Shown: in pieces, positions 44,545-55,669 of the stretch
Layout of the letters: the number at the start of each line of letters is the position of its first letter
Position numbering within the stretch: position 1 is the stretch's first letter
Assembly: GCA_036873135.1 (NCBI GenBank)
Contig: JAPTYO010000010.1
Location: 2,890,634-2,954,633 of the forward strand
DNA: 64,000 nt
Source of the DNA: Clarkia xantiana subsp. parviflora
Lineage: Eukaryota; Streptophyta; Magnoliopsida; Myrtales; Onagraceae
Reading direction: 5' to 3'
Translations under genes and position numbers: made by a program
Notes under the pieces: generated by a model
Database searches by the model: none
What the model saw: only the letters and a program-made list of their open reading frames with translations
Told to the model about the DNA's origin: nothing

Positions 44545-45224
44545 AGAGCTTATCGAGACTCCCAAAAAAGGGTCGACGACTAATCACGCTCAGAATGTCA
44601 AAACTAGGAAAGATGGTCGACATCAAATATTCAGAAGGTCGACATTCAAGGTCTTCAAAGACCGGCGACCAGTCAATCTCCAAACTCACCCTCTTAAGGC
44701 AAAAGTCGAGTTGACAACCAAGTATTATTGAAGGAACCTCCCTCTTAAGGAAAGGACAACTAGCAACCTGACTTGCCACCTTAGAGGAAACCCTTCCTCT
44801 TAAGTAAGGAAGGGACAGACGACCTGCTTCAACCGCCAGAAGGAAACCTTCCTAACTAAGGAAATGTGAGGTGGCGACCTGCTTGTCACCTGCTGACACC
44901 GACTCAGGACAGAAACCCTCCCAAGAGGGTAGTCGCCATTCAAAGTCGGTACACTTCCCCTATAAATAGAGGGATACTTTCAATATTTAAATACATTCAC
45001 ATACTTCTTAAAGTATTCTCTTATATTCTATTATTGACTTAAGCTTCGGAGTGGAATCAGGGGCCATCCCCACCCATTTTCAGGTCCTCGCCTTTCACAA
45101 AGCACTTAAAGGAAACTAAGTCACCCTGAGGTCGACACAGATACCTAAAGGAGCTAGCCACAGGCGAGATCTCGAAGTCCATTACCAGAAGTTCAAGCTA
45201 CGTCATTTTGATCCCAACACACGG
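44545..45224 (+). repeat. Gypsy-like solo LTR (TAT-type features)
   Basis: It contains a TATA box TATAAATAG at 44961, then GACTTAAGCTTCGGAGTGG...GGGGCCATCCCCACCC, a pattern common to TAT-lineage Gypsy LTRs, and ends near ATCCCAACA at 45222. Upstream of TATA are three degenerate units of about 58 bases, each with an (A)ACCTG-CTT motif followed by GGAAACC(T)TTCCT. The left border is approximate. No body or partner LTR in the usual sense is seen. Confidence 0.5.
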
Positions 45225-46583
45225 TTTGGTTTGCACATTTCTCCATGTGTCGCATGCATGAAGACGATTACATTAACCACGATCACCATATGGCTCGAGA
45301 ATTGGTTGTTGTTGTAGGCAATAATAGTAATTGGACCGCCCTTCATGGGAACCCATTAACCATGCCAAATTGAGTATTAGATAATAAGAAGAAACTAACA
45401 TATTAATTTAGGCAAGTTCCGAAATTAATTAGTGTTAGGGCCCTATCGCACTTGTTCATTAACTAGAATGATTAACGTCCATTTATTGAACCGTGATAAT
45501 ATATTTCTGCCGGACAACAAAGGGATAACTTTGTGGTCAAGTTTTGACTACCTAGATTAAGGAAGGTGAATATTATATCTAGAGATATTTGGTAATTATA
45601 TATATATATATAAAACCATATAGGGATAATTATATGTATAATAATACATAATTCAATATATTATATTATATTATATTAATAGTGAATATATATAATCGTA
45701 GGAGATTGTACATAGATCTGTTAAAAAGAAATTAAATATTTGCAATATATCTTAGGAGATTAATATTTTGGAAACAAATCTATATATAAGGTTCGACCGA
45801 ACTAGTGACCGGCTCAATGAAATCTTCAGAAGAGAGAGAATTTAATTTGGGACCACGGGGAGCAGAGGAAATAAAAGCTTCAACAATTTTCATAAATGAG
45901 ACTTACCGCCAGAAACTATCAGAGTCCTTGAAATATATCGAATAAATTAAGCATCTTGATTAGAACTTGGAGAACCTAGAGAAGTAATGCCCATTAAGAT
46001 TCTTTCGCAAGAAGAGCAATCACGAGGAGAATTTGAATTCAAAAAGAATGCACTAAATTGATTTGCCAAAATGAAGAATTAGGGTGTTTAGGGAAGGAGA
46101 TCACTTTATAAAAGAGAGTAAATGTAAATGGATGAGTTACAACTGAGATAGCTTTTATAAAATAATGGAAAACCTCCTTGAGAATGTTAAGTAACCGTTC
46201 TGAAGAGTAATAATAACTGCAATTGTTAAATTTCAGGAGAAGGAATTACAACGATAAAAAATCTTTAGAAAGAGACAACACCAACGGAAAAAAATTCACG
46301 AAAGAAGAAACAACTTAGATGTACAGAGTCTGGAGGACAAAAGTCTAACTCTTGATGACGAATTTGCAGAAGAAGAGACGAGTTAAGCAAAATCTTAGAA
46401 AATCTCTCAAATAATAAATTTTAAGAGTAGACACTCCTTCAGGAAACCAAGTCTGAAAGGAACGCCTAGAATATTTTACAGACTTGATTTCGAATTAAGA
46501 TTATAACTTCCGCCAAAGAGAGGTTACTCGACACCTAACACATCCCCTATGAAAAAGTGTTCGACGAAAATGTCTCAGGGACA
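45225..46583. other. Spacer between two LTR-like blocks
   Basis: AT-rich sequence with no readable frame. It could be a decayed element body between the two LTR-like blocks, but no domain is recognisable. Confidence 0.3.
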
Positions 46584-47055
46584 AGTGTTGGAATCAGTAT
46601 AAGTGGAAGGTAAAAGTTGACGACTGGTGAAGAAAACAGTTAGAATCAATATCTAAACAAAATGTATGAAATGCGATGTCAGAGGAAACTCATTAACGTA
46701 AGGAATAGTGATGTGGCGACCAGTTTACAACCGCCACAAGAGAAAACTCATTCTTCTAAGGAATGTTGAGCCGTGAGGTGGCGACCAACTTGTCACCTGT
46801 TTAAAACCATAGGTAGGTTACACCACCAATAAATTCAGTTTACAAACTCTATAAATAGTAAGACATTACATTCATTTCAATAAAAGTTCATACTTACAAT
46901 CCATTATACTAATTTAAACTTCAAAATGGAATTAAGGGAAAAACCCCACCTATTCCCTCATACAGGTTTCAACTGAAGAACTAATCCAGAAAGGGAGACT
47001 TAGAAGTTCAAGTCGACGTCAAGACGTGGATTCACTTCACCTGCCCCACCTTTCA
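46584..47055 (+). repeat. Second, diverged Gypsy-like LTR
   Basis: It starts TGTTGGAATCAG and repeats the plan of the block at 44545: two GTGGCGACC units (46713 and 46776), TATAAATAG at 46851, then AATTTAAACTTCAAAATGGAATTAAGGG...CCCCACC. The similarity is clear in order but moderate in sequence, so the two are not a recent pair. Confidence 0.45.
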
Positions 47056-47063
47056 TAACTCAT

Positions 47064-47206
47064 ATCGTGCATCACCATTAAGATCTTCACACGTGTTCTT
47101 AAATTTAATATTTTTCTTCTAGGGTTCACTAATCTCAAAAGAGTTTTAGAAAAAAAAAATTAATTACACTCAGACACGTGTCAAGATATTAATGGTGATG
47201 CACGAT
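47064..47206. mobile_element. Foldback MITE of 143 bp
   Basis: ATCGTGCATCACCATTAAG...ACACGTGT at the left pairs with ACACGTGTC...TTAATGGTGATGCACGAT at the right, about 33 bases per arm. A target duplication was not identified. Confidence 0.8.
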
Positions 47207-47699
47207 CTAGTGCATAGAGAATGAGTCAAGAGATATGAATCTTAAGACGGGAGCTAAAGAGCAAACCCGAGGCTTAGCCAGACTTTTATAATCCAACATA
47301 TAAAATCATAACATACTGAAATATTACAAAAATGTCATCGGCTACTAAAATATTTCAATCATACAATTTATTAATCAACAAAAATGCATATAATTTTTGA
47401 AGATTTTAAATTAAAACACGAATTTGTTGTAACACTCAATGATATTATATTATATTACAACAAAAGTATAAGAATTTCGCGAAAAGTGGGAAGATTAATA
47501 GTTGTTATTATTATTATAATTATATATATTATAGTATTCCACTGTTTTTGGTTGATTCGGTGCATGAGGAGCTTAGGTATGGTTAGATAGATGTACGAAG
47601 GCGAGTAACATGTGAAAACTTTTTTGGTATAAGAATGAGTAGAGTTGGTATTCAAAATGGAATTTGGTTCTCGGCCATCGTGCTCGTCTCTGTATACTC

Positions 47700-47706
47700 T
47701 ATATAT
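47700..47706 (+). promoter_or_regulatory. TATA box of the ZIFL gene
   Basis: CTCTATATATGC about 145 bases before the ZIFL start codon, at a position suited to a transcript start near 47730. Confidence 0.5.
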
Positions 47707-47744
47707 GCGTCTCTGTCAGTTTCACCACCGCTAGCCAATTATAT

Positions 47745-47771
47745 ATGAAGACGCGGCTCTGTGTTGATTAA
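47745..47771 (+). promoter_or_regulatory. Short uORF in the ZIFL leader
   Basis: ATG followed by seven codons and TAA, lying between the likely transcript start and the main ATG at 47848. It would tend to lower translation of the main frame; this is inference. Confidence 0.4.
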
Positions 47772-47847
47772 TTCGCTTAATTGCTCTGGTCTGTGTTGTT
47801 CGTCGTCGTCGTCTTGAGCGTGAGAGTAAAGAGGTGGAGAAGGGCGG

Positions 47848-50800
47848 ATGGCGGCGGTAGAGGAGGCGTTGCTGAAGAAGAAGCAGAATAATAATGACTA
47901 CTACTACTATGACAACTGTCCTGGGTGTAGAGTCGAACAGATCAAACAACGCCAGACGGGTGTACCTATCAAAGAACTCTTCTCTGTTTGGTTTATTGTT
48001 CTTTGCACCGGTACGTTCGTAATTCATTTGACCTAGCTAGCATTTTTTCCATGTTTAATTAATTTTTCTGGTCTGATGATCATCAAAGCTCGCTCGCTTG
48101 TCTGAATTTTGTATAATTCTGAGAAAATTATCATGTACATTCATTCATATAATAATTAACTCCGATCCTTGAGCTAGGATGAACTTGAACAGATCCTATT
48201 TAATAAAGGGAATTAATGAATTATGTATCATGCTTTGAATATGAGATGTGAATCTAAGTTTATGTTATAAAATGATGCAGCTTCTTCAAGTCTGTTTTTA
48301 TTATAATAATTACAATTCTGCTGTTGGGTTGGTACTAGTTGCATGTCGCTTTCACTCTTGTAGTCTTGTTTACCGTCTCTTTCTACTGAAAGAAGTAAAG
48401 TTGTATTCTGTTCGTGTATAGATTGATAAAATAATATACATTTTGTTTATATGATTGACTAGTTCAGTAACTAGTAAATTATTCATTGAGGTTGAATCGT
48501 GGTGCTGGCTGGTTTAATTTGTGTTTTTCAGCATTGCCAATATCGTCTCTCTTCCCCTTCCTGTATTTCATGGTGAGCTTGCCTGCCTTTTCATCTCGCT
48601 TGGAATTATTAATTAATTAAGCATAAAAAGTTGATATATAGAAAGATGATGGTGCAGATTAGGGATTTTCACATTGCAAAACAAGAGGAAGATATTGGAT
48701 ATTATGCTGGTTATGTGGGTAAGGCTCATCAATATATATATTTATTATTTCCAAAATTAGTTAGTGGTCCAGTTAACTAACTATTTAGCATGTTTATAAT
48801 TAGGGTCTTCATTCATGCTTGGAAGAGCCTTAACATCTGTCTTCTGGGGAATAATTGCGGATCGCTACGGTCGTAAACCTGTTATTATTATAGGCACAAC
48901 CACAGTGTTAGTGAATCTAGTTTGTTTGTTGTTATATGTATGCAGCTTGCTCCTCCTTTTGAGAAATTAAGCATATGTATTGCATGAATCAATCATCAGG
49001 GTAATCTTTAACACGCTCTTCGGTCTAAGTGTAAACTTCTGGATGGCTATTACTACAAGGTTCCTCCTAGGAAGTTTGAATGGTTTGCTCGGACCCATAA
49101 AGGTATAAATTACTCATAATACATCTATATATGATTGGCTACAATGTAAATTAGTTGATAGATCACTCACTGATTGATCCTGCACTGCAGGCTTATGCAA
49201 CTGAGATATTCCGGGACGAATACCAAGCTCTAGGGTTGTCAACTGTAAGCAAGCAGCTACTTTAACCTACTCTTCTTGTTTTGCATTAATTAATTATTCA
49301 CTACAACAATATAAACTGATATTCTCAGGTAAGCACTGCATGGGGGATTGGGTTGATCATCGGTCCAGCTATTGGTGGTTTCCTTGCACAGGTATAAAAT
49401 ATATACAAAAGCAAGCACTGGCTTTCTAAACATGTGATGATCACTATATATATCCTCCTCTTTATTAATTTTGTCATCTTGTTGATATATAGCCAGCAGA
49501 GAAGTATCCAAATCTGTTCTCCAAAGATTCTATATTTGGGAGGTAATTATGTAGAATCATTATTTCCTGTTTGAATATATGTATGATGATGATGATAATG
49601 CTGCAATTATTAATATTAACTATATATGTATGTAGATAGGAGGCTTCATTATTTGATGTTTGTTACTTGATGAACAAGTCAAGTATTCATTAAATAATAC
49701 CCTTGTATTTATTTATCTGTCTGTCTCTGCAGATTTCCTTACTTTTTGCCCTGTCTTTGCATCTCCCTCTTCGCATTGGTTGTTACTATTGCTGCCTTCT
49801 GGCTTCCTGTAAGTATCATCATCTATCATATCATATATGGTAGCTCAACTTAAGATTAACTTAGTTAATTTCTAGTTGCCTTATTTAGATTATTATGAAT
49901 TAATTAATATTTAGGAAACATTGCACAAGCATGAGGGAAACAACAAAGCATGTGTTCTTGATGAGGAGAATATGGAATTAGCCGCTTCAACAGATGAAAA
50001 GAGTTCAAAGAAATCTCTTCTTAGGAATTGGCCCTTAATTTCATCAATCATTGTTTACTGTGTGTTTTCACTGCATGATATGGCTTACACTGAGGTATGT
50101 ATGTATGTACTTATGTACCTAGATAATTAGTTCAAATCCATTTTCCTTTATGTTTTTCAATAATTTAGTTCAGCCACTTGCTGCTTCATTTCTAACTGTT
50201 TACAGGGGTGAAATTTACAGATCTTTTCACTCTGGGCAGTTAGCCCCCGGAAGCTCGGAGGTTTGAGTTATTTGACCCAACAAGTTGGAAATATTCTTGC
50301 AATATCAGGTTTAGATAGATAGATATTATTATTACTATCAGGAGGAGGAAATAATTAATTCAACACTCACTCACTCACTCACTCACTCACTCACTAATTA
50401 CTTTATTTTACAGGATTTAGTTTGCTCCTCTTCCAAACCTTCTTATATCCTTACTTTGAGAGGCTTCTCGGTCCCATCACGTTAGCCCGTGTCTTTGCGG
50501 TATATCTCCTAATCTCAATAATTAATATTAGTTACCGTTGATTTCAATTGGATGATAATATATAACTGCATTTGCGCAGCTACTCTCAATGCCTTTACTT
50601 TCAAGCTACCCCTTCATTGCAATGCTGTCGGGATTAAGCCTGGCCATAGTACTCAGTTGTGCATCGATTGCTAAAAATGTTCTGTCTGTAAGTAAAACTC
50701 AACAGCTATTCTATATATATATATATATATTTATATATGTTACAAGATCACATGATTAGTATTAATTAATGGGTTCTAATATTGACTGACTGTGTTTTTC

Positions 50801-51308
50801 TCTCCTTGTAACAAAAAGGTGTCTATCATCACTAGCACCTTCATTCTGCAAAACCGAGCAGTAGTAAGTCACTACCTTCCTATTCCTTTATATATGCATG
50901 AATTTTGTAAATATATATTTCTCATTCTTGTTGTTTTAAGTTCCTCGATGTAATGTGATGTAATGAAATGACAGGATCAAGATCAGAGAGGAGCTGCGAA
51001 TGGGCTTGCTATGACTGCCATGTCTCTTTTCAAAGCAGCAGGTCCTGCTGGTGGTGGCGCAATGTAAATTATTCTACTTCATTCATGAATTTCCATACAT
51101 ACAAAGCTAGCTATCTATCCTTCTTTTGTATTTCTAATTTCTTACCACCATTTTCTTTGGTTTCTGCAGATTCTCCTGGGCTCAAAAGCGTCAAGATGCC
51201 ATCTTTCTTCCAGGGAGTCATATGGTGTTCTTTATATTGAATACTATCGAGGCAATTGGAGTAATAACTACATTCAAACCCATCCTTGCCGTTCGTCACC
51301 CATCCTAA
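47848..51308 (+). CDS. ZIFL1: ZIFL-type major facilitator transporter
   Basis: Member of the zinc-induced facilitator-like family: proton-coupled MFS carriers of the tonoplast or plasma membrane linked to zinc chelator, potassium and auxin transport in Arabidopsis. Sixteen exons: 47848-48010, 48532-48572, 48658-48718, 48804-48906, 49000-49102, 49191-49244, 49329-49391, 49493-49542, 49733-49808, 49915-50094, 50221-50308, 50414-50499, 50580-50687, 50819-50863, 50975-51063, 51170-51308; 482 aa. Signatures: CPGC (24-27) and [10 protein letters not shown] near the N-terminus; MFS motif [12 protein letters not shown] (103-114); [20 protein letters not shown]; a long cytosolic loop after [60 protein letters not shown]. 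About 12 membrane helices are expected. The histidine-rich loop of some members is weak here. Which paralogue (ZIF1, ZIFL1 or ZIFL2) is uncertain. Confidence 0.94.
50364..50396. repeat. (CACT)n microsatellite in a ZIFL intron
   Basis: About eight CACT/ACTC tetranucleotide units between exons 11 and 12 of the ZIFL gene. Confidence 0.9.
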
Positions 51309-53032
51309 ATTCAAAAAACAAACCTAATCATAATACAGATTAATTAAGGATCGATATATCTTATCTAAACTTAAGATGCATGCAGCAGAAGAGCCTTACA
51401 AGATATATATGGTGAACTTCAAATGTTCAGATTGTTGTTGATGATTGCTTAGGAGGAGAGGTCACAATTATTTTCATAGAGACACCCTCACTTCTGTATT
51501 CATTGTCTGTTAAATTAATGTATTCATTTTTCTAGCTATCTTCTGCATTCTCTTTTGACAGTACAGTATTTCATGTGGAAACGGCGTTCTGAGCAAAAGA
51601 CCCATAGTTTAATTCTTTCGTTTAAGAGTTGAAATTGCAGTTTTATGTTTTTTCGAGTCTTTTTTGTAATTTATCGGTTTTTTTTGTTAGTGTCTGTTAG
51701 CAAGTTTCGGTTTTTTACCTAAGATTAGGATTTTTCTTTTCAGTATTTAAGCTATGTTAGCCGTCATTTACATTCAGTTTATTGATATATGAAAAAAAAA
51801 AAAATTGAAGTTTTTCTCAACCCTGCGTCAATTCTTCGGTATTCTTCTGAATCAACGAATTTTTACGCTTCTATCCATTAAATTCTCGATATTCTCTCCT
51901 AGAATTAACGAGTTTTTGTCTCATCTATCCCATCACGCTGCATCAAGATCTACCTTTGGTTTTTCCAAATTGCACCTCTATACATGAGTCGTCAGATTCT
52001 TTTGTCGTCCCTACTCGAATTTGGCTGTGGACAGCTCTGAGTTGAGAATATATGTGTGATATCATCAATGTCTATTTCGAATATATAAGAAAGGCATCAT
52101 CAATATATATATACCTTTCTGGATACAAAAATGGATAGAAAAGATATGACAGACTGGGGAAATAATATATATCGTTTGTGTTGGATTTTACTTTTCTAGG
52201 TGCGAGATTGAGATTGATCACTACGCATACATAAAGGGATGAATTGGGATTGAACCCAGAATTGAATTATATGTGTAAATGAGAGGTTAAAAGATAAGGT
52301 TATTTATAACTTATAAGCTTATGGTCTGATACCCTAAATCAACCCGTCAATCATGAACCGGCCAATTAACCACACTAGAACTACCCGAGTAAACTCTGAT
52401 TAAGTCTGACTTTATCTGGATTTATGTGACAAACTATGATTAGTTGGTGTAAGAGAGGTGGCCACCACGACCTCATTATGATGATATTGAGAAGTCGGGG
52501 TGTCGATGCGTGGAGCGTCGAGACTCCGACATGTCATGAGACTCGTGGTGGGAGGACCTCATTGCTTGGGGTGATTAGTAGTGATGTTGAACGGCGACAG
52601 TTTCTCCCTAGTCAAGTCTTAGACATTGTTCGAGGTTGTAATTGACGATGACGTGACGACTTGGGGTGACGATGTGACAATAGTACGTCGATGACGCATT
52701 GATGGTGGAGATTGCCCTGCGCCAAGTCCTAAACATTAGTTGGGTTGTAACTGAAGTGGCGATGTGATAATAATAACAGTGTCATGATGCCGGGATAGCG
52801 ACGTTGAGGCGACGGGGCAGTAGCCGGAGGGTGAGAAAAAAAAACCATTTAGAGTAGGATTAGTGAACCAAACCATTTGAAAATACCATGAAAACCATTT
52901 AGTACATTTAAGATCGTTAAGACCAAGACTAGACCAAACTTAATTATTATTATTATAATAAATCTGGAAATAATAGAATAAATTTGTTTGGTATTAATCT
53001 GTATGCATTAGAGCAAACTCTAATTTTTATAT
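51309..53032. other. Spacer with possible LTR fragment
   Basis: 3' UTR of the ZIFL gene, then about 1.6 kb with no gene. The stretch 51590-52040 has a pyrimidine-rich leader, CAGTATTTAAGC as a TATA-like site and a tail near TGTGGACAGCTCTGAG, which could be a Copia-like LTR fragment. The part 52430-52850 contains repeated GATGATGACG-like and CGTGATGC-like blocks with no clear element structure. Confidence 0.35.
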
Positions 53033-53537
53033 ATATATAAATTGTATGAAGTTTGACCTATGTGTGATTTTGGTGTCTGAAGTTTAAATTGTTAATATTG
53101 ACTGTCTAAAATTTCAATTTTGTTGAACTTTGTTGTCTCTGTCCAAATTTGCTGGTAAATTGACAGAATTTGGTCATGTGCATGTCACATGACCCTATAA
53201 AAAAATCTCAAAATTGCCCCTAGGGTGGTGGCCGCCGGAGTAGGGTGGTGGCCTGCCGGAGTTGGGTGGTTGGCCGGAGTAGGATGGTGGCCGGCCGGAG
53301 TTGGGTGGTGGCCGGCCGAAGTAGGGTGGTGGTTGGAGTAAACATAAAAGTATCAGGGGCAATTTCGACTTTTCACACAATTCTGTTAAATTTGACAGCA
53401 AAAATGAACGAAAAACCAAATTTTAACAAGTTAAAGCTTCAGACGGCCAATATCAATAATTTAAACTTAGATACCAAAATCTCTAATATAGAAATCACAT
53501 AGGGAAATCCTAAAACAGTTTACAGGTTCTTTAACCC
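53033..53537. mobile_element. Foldback/MULE-type MITE, family A2, with GC minisatellite
   Basis: It shares TTGGTGTCTGAAGTTTAAAT, GGTCATGTGCATGTCACATGAC and AAATTTTAACAAGTTAAAG with other family members and ends ACAGGTTCTTTAACCC. The left tip has been lost. The centre (53222-53340) is a tandem array of about 20-25-base units built on GGTGGTGGCCGGCCGGAGT. It ends immediately before the TATA box of the FANTASTIC FOUR gene. Confidence 0.75.
53222..53340. repeat. GGTGGCCGG minisatellite
   Basis: Five to six degenerate units of about 20-25 bases, each with GGTGGTGGCC(GG)CCGGAGT(A/T)GG, inside the foldback element. Confidence 0.8.
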
Positions 53538-53539
53538 TC

Positions 53540-53555
53540 TATAATATATATATAG
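53540..53555 (+). promoter_or_regulatory. TATA box of the FANTASTIC FOUR gene
   Basis: CTATAATATATATATAGAG, about 160 bases before the start codon and directly next to the end of the foldback element. Confidence 0.5.
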
Positions 53556-53714
53556 AGTATAGAGAGGGGAGGAGAGGGTAAGGGGAGGGGGGTCCAACAG
53601 AAAGGAATCCAATTCCTTGCAGGGGCAGCAACTATTATTTGTTTTTGGTATAAATACATTAAACCTGTTGATCATCATTTCATCAAATTCCTTGCTTGCT
53701 CCACCCACTTTTGT

Positions 53715-54584
53715 ATGGCATCACTGAGCAAAAAGCACGGGCACCAGGAGGGCATCCTGTCCGTATTACATCACTCTGAAGATGATGACAATAACATCAC
53801 CATGAAAGCGGGGGCCTTGCAAAGAAGAAGAAGTGTGTCAGCGGACATGTCTAATGATCAAATAACATGCCATGCTTTCAGCTCCCTCATCCATTCTTCT
53901 CCCGTCTCTGAAGATGCACTAGGATCATCAAAAGAAGATGGTAATTATAAAAACGACAGATTGACGAGGAGCGATGATGTTAGTAGTTGGTTTGCTCCGA
54001 AAAGTGAAACAGTAGAAACAGCACCACCTTATGTTCACCCACTTGTGAAGAAATCGGCTAGCGCGGCGAGTCTTAAGAGCCTTGAGGCTTGCACCGAAAG
54101 CCTCGGGTCGGAGTCCGGATCCGACGGATTCTCCACCTTGCCTATTGATGATCAAGTAGGGTCCACCAGTATTACGCAGTTTACAAGGAGGATGAATAAG
54201 CCACGATCATCATTCCCTCCACCACTTCCTTCCTTATCATATCATCATCAGGATGCAGGACAGGGACAGTCTCTACATGTTCGGTCTCACCGCAACCTCG
54301 GACGCCTTGTTCTTGAAGCAACCGCCCATCCTATACAAACCAACAACTTCCAAGCCCAACGTGAAGATGGGCGCCTGCTTCTTGCTTTCACAACAGACCA
54401 CAATGAAGAAGAAGAGATTGGATCTGATCATTCAAAGGAGGATGAGGTGGAATTAGGAGAAGATGAAGAAGAAGACAAGGAGGATGAAACAAGGGTGTTA
54501 CAGAGCTGCAAATTAGATCCTAGCAAGAACTCTCTTCTCTCATGGGGGGAACCACCACCACCACACTTGCTTCTCACTTCCTAA
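53715..54584 (+). CDS. FANTASTIC FOUR (FAF)-type protein
   Basis: Plant-specific FAF family member. In Arabidopsis FAF proteins act in the shoot meristem and modulate WUSCHEL expression. Intronless, 289 aa. Family landmarks: YVHPLVKKSASAASLKSLEA (about 101-120), CTESLGSESGSDG, then the FAF domain with SSFPPPLPSLS (about 165), HVRSHRNLGRLVLEA (about 189-203) and NFQAQREDGRLLLAF (about 212-226). The C-terminal part has an acidic tract (EEDEEEDKEDE-like), as in relatives. The domain is slightly unusual in reading HRNLGRL where many members have HREDGRL. A foldback element lies directly upstream of the TATA box, and another begins within five bases of the stop codon, so both transcript ends are probably altered. 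Confidence 0.9.
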   Translation: MASLSKKHGHQEGILSVLHHSEDDDNNITMKAGALQRRRSVSADMSNDQITCHAFSSLIHSSPVSEDALGSSKEDGNYKNDRLTRSDDVSSWFAPKSETVETAPPYVHPLVKKSASAASLKSLEACTESLGSESGSDGFSTLPIDDQVGSTSITQFTRRMNKPRSSFPPPLPSLSYHHQDAGQGQSLHVRSHRNLGRLVLEATAHPIQTNNFQAQREDGRLLLAFTTDHNEEEEIGSDHSKEDEVELGEDEEEDKEDETRVLQSCKLDPSKNSLLSWGEPPPPHLLLTS

Positions 54585-54588
54585 TTAA

Positions 54589-54697
54589 GGGTTAAGAACC
54601 TATAAACTATATGAAGTTTGCTTGAGATTTTGGAGTGAACTTCAACACCAAAATCTCACATGGAGCAAACTTCAAACAGTTTATAAATTTTTAACTC
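54589..54697. mobile_element. Mini MULE-type MITE, 109 bp, at the FAF stop codon
   Basis: GGGTTAAGAACCTATAAACT at the left is mirrored by AGTTTATAAATTTTTAACTC at the right, with a second inner inverted pair around TTTTGG and CCAAAA. The 9-bp CCTAATTAA is repeated at 54580-54588 and 54698-54706. The FAF stop codon (54582-54584) is part of the left copy. Confidence 0.88.
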
Positions 54698-54706
54698 CCT
54701 AATTAA

Positions 54707-55391
54707 CTCAATAAATAAATGCCACCTGTCTCGGACTCTATCTGTCTAGTCTAGATTATGCATGCTAATTAATAATCCGCGGTTCCTCCGATCCGTCTCA
54801 TTAATTTTTACTTGTTACCCGTTCTGTAATCTAATCTAATCTATTAAATAAGATGTTTTTTCTAGCTAGATTACCTTTTCGGCAATCTCTCGCCGAAGAT
54901 CAATGACACTTAAACAGAGGTCAAAAATCGATGTGGTAAGTGGTGACTAAAGATCTATCCATTGCAAATACCATTTTAGAAAGTGTTTGGAATGTGATGG
55001 TCAAACTTCCTCTTAGGAGTAAGTGTAACACAATCTTCCTCTTAGCTGCACATAGTCGTCTATATTTATTGCTTAAAAACGTAACGTGCAAGAGGACATA
55101 AAAACCGGAAACCCAAGAGCAAAATCGTCCCAAAAAAACAGTCGCGAATTATAAAACTGAACTTGTTTTGAAAATTTCGTTCCGAAAATCCGGGCTTAAG
55201 CCTCAGCCAGGAAAGCCCGAGAAAATCGAGTATGCGCACCCTTTCAATACTAATTATTGCTGGGCCTACTAAGCCCATTTCAATCTATGTACCATTTACC
55301 TTAACTAGCCGCTCCCTCAGTCTCTATCTTGACTAGAGTATCTCCTCTACTCTACTCAACTCTCGTCTCAGTCTCTTCTTTACTCTTTAAT
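54707..55391. other. Spacer
   Basis: About 680 bases holding the displaced FAF 3' end and AT-rich sequence. No gene or clear repeat is seen. Confidence 0.45.
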
Positions 55392-55400
55392 CTCTATTTT

Positions 55401-55660
55401 AGGGCTGGCAATTCATGTGTTCGTGTCGTGCTAGATTCGTGTCGTGTTCTGGGGGTCAGCCTAAACCCAGCCCAACACGGCCTAACATGAAAAACCTAGA
55501 ATAAATTGAATAAAAAATCAAATATAAAAATTTTTAAACTAAAATTTTAAAATTATCGTGCTATCGTGTCGTGCCGTGTCATCAATATCAAACCCAAACT
55601 TGTAATTTTCGTGTCGTGTTCGTGTTGGCACATCGTGCCGAGCCCAAATTGCCAACCCTA
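55401..55660. mobile_element. Foldback MITE with GTGTCGTG motifs
   Basis: AGGGCTGGCAATTC at the left and AATTGCCAACCCTA at the right are inverted, flanked by the 9-bp CTCTATTTT at 55392-55400 and 55661-55669. The interior has repeated TCGTGTCGTG and its mirror. Confidence 0.88.
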
Positions 55661-55669
55661 CTCTATTTT

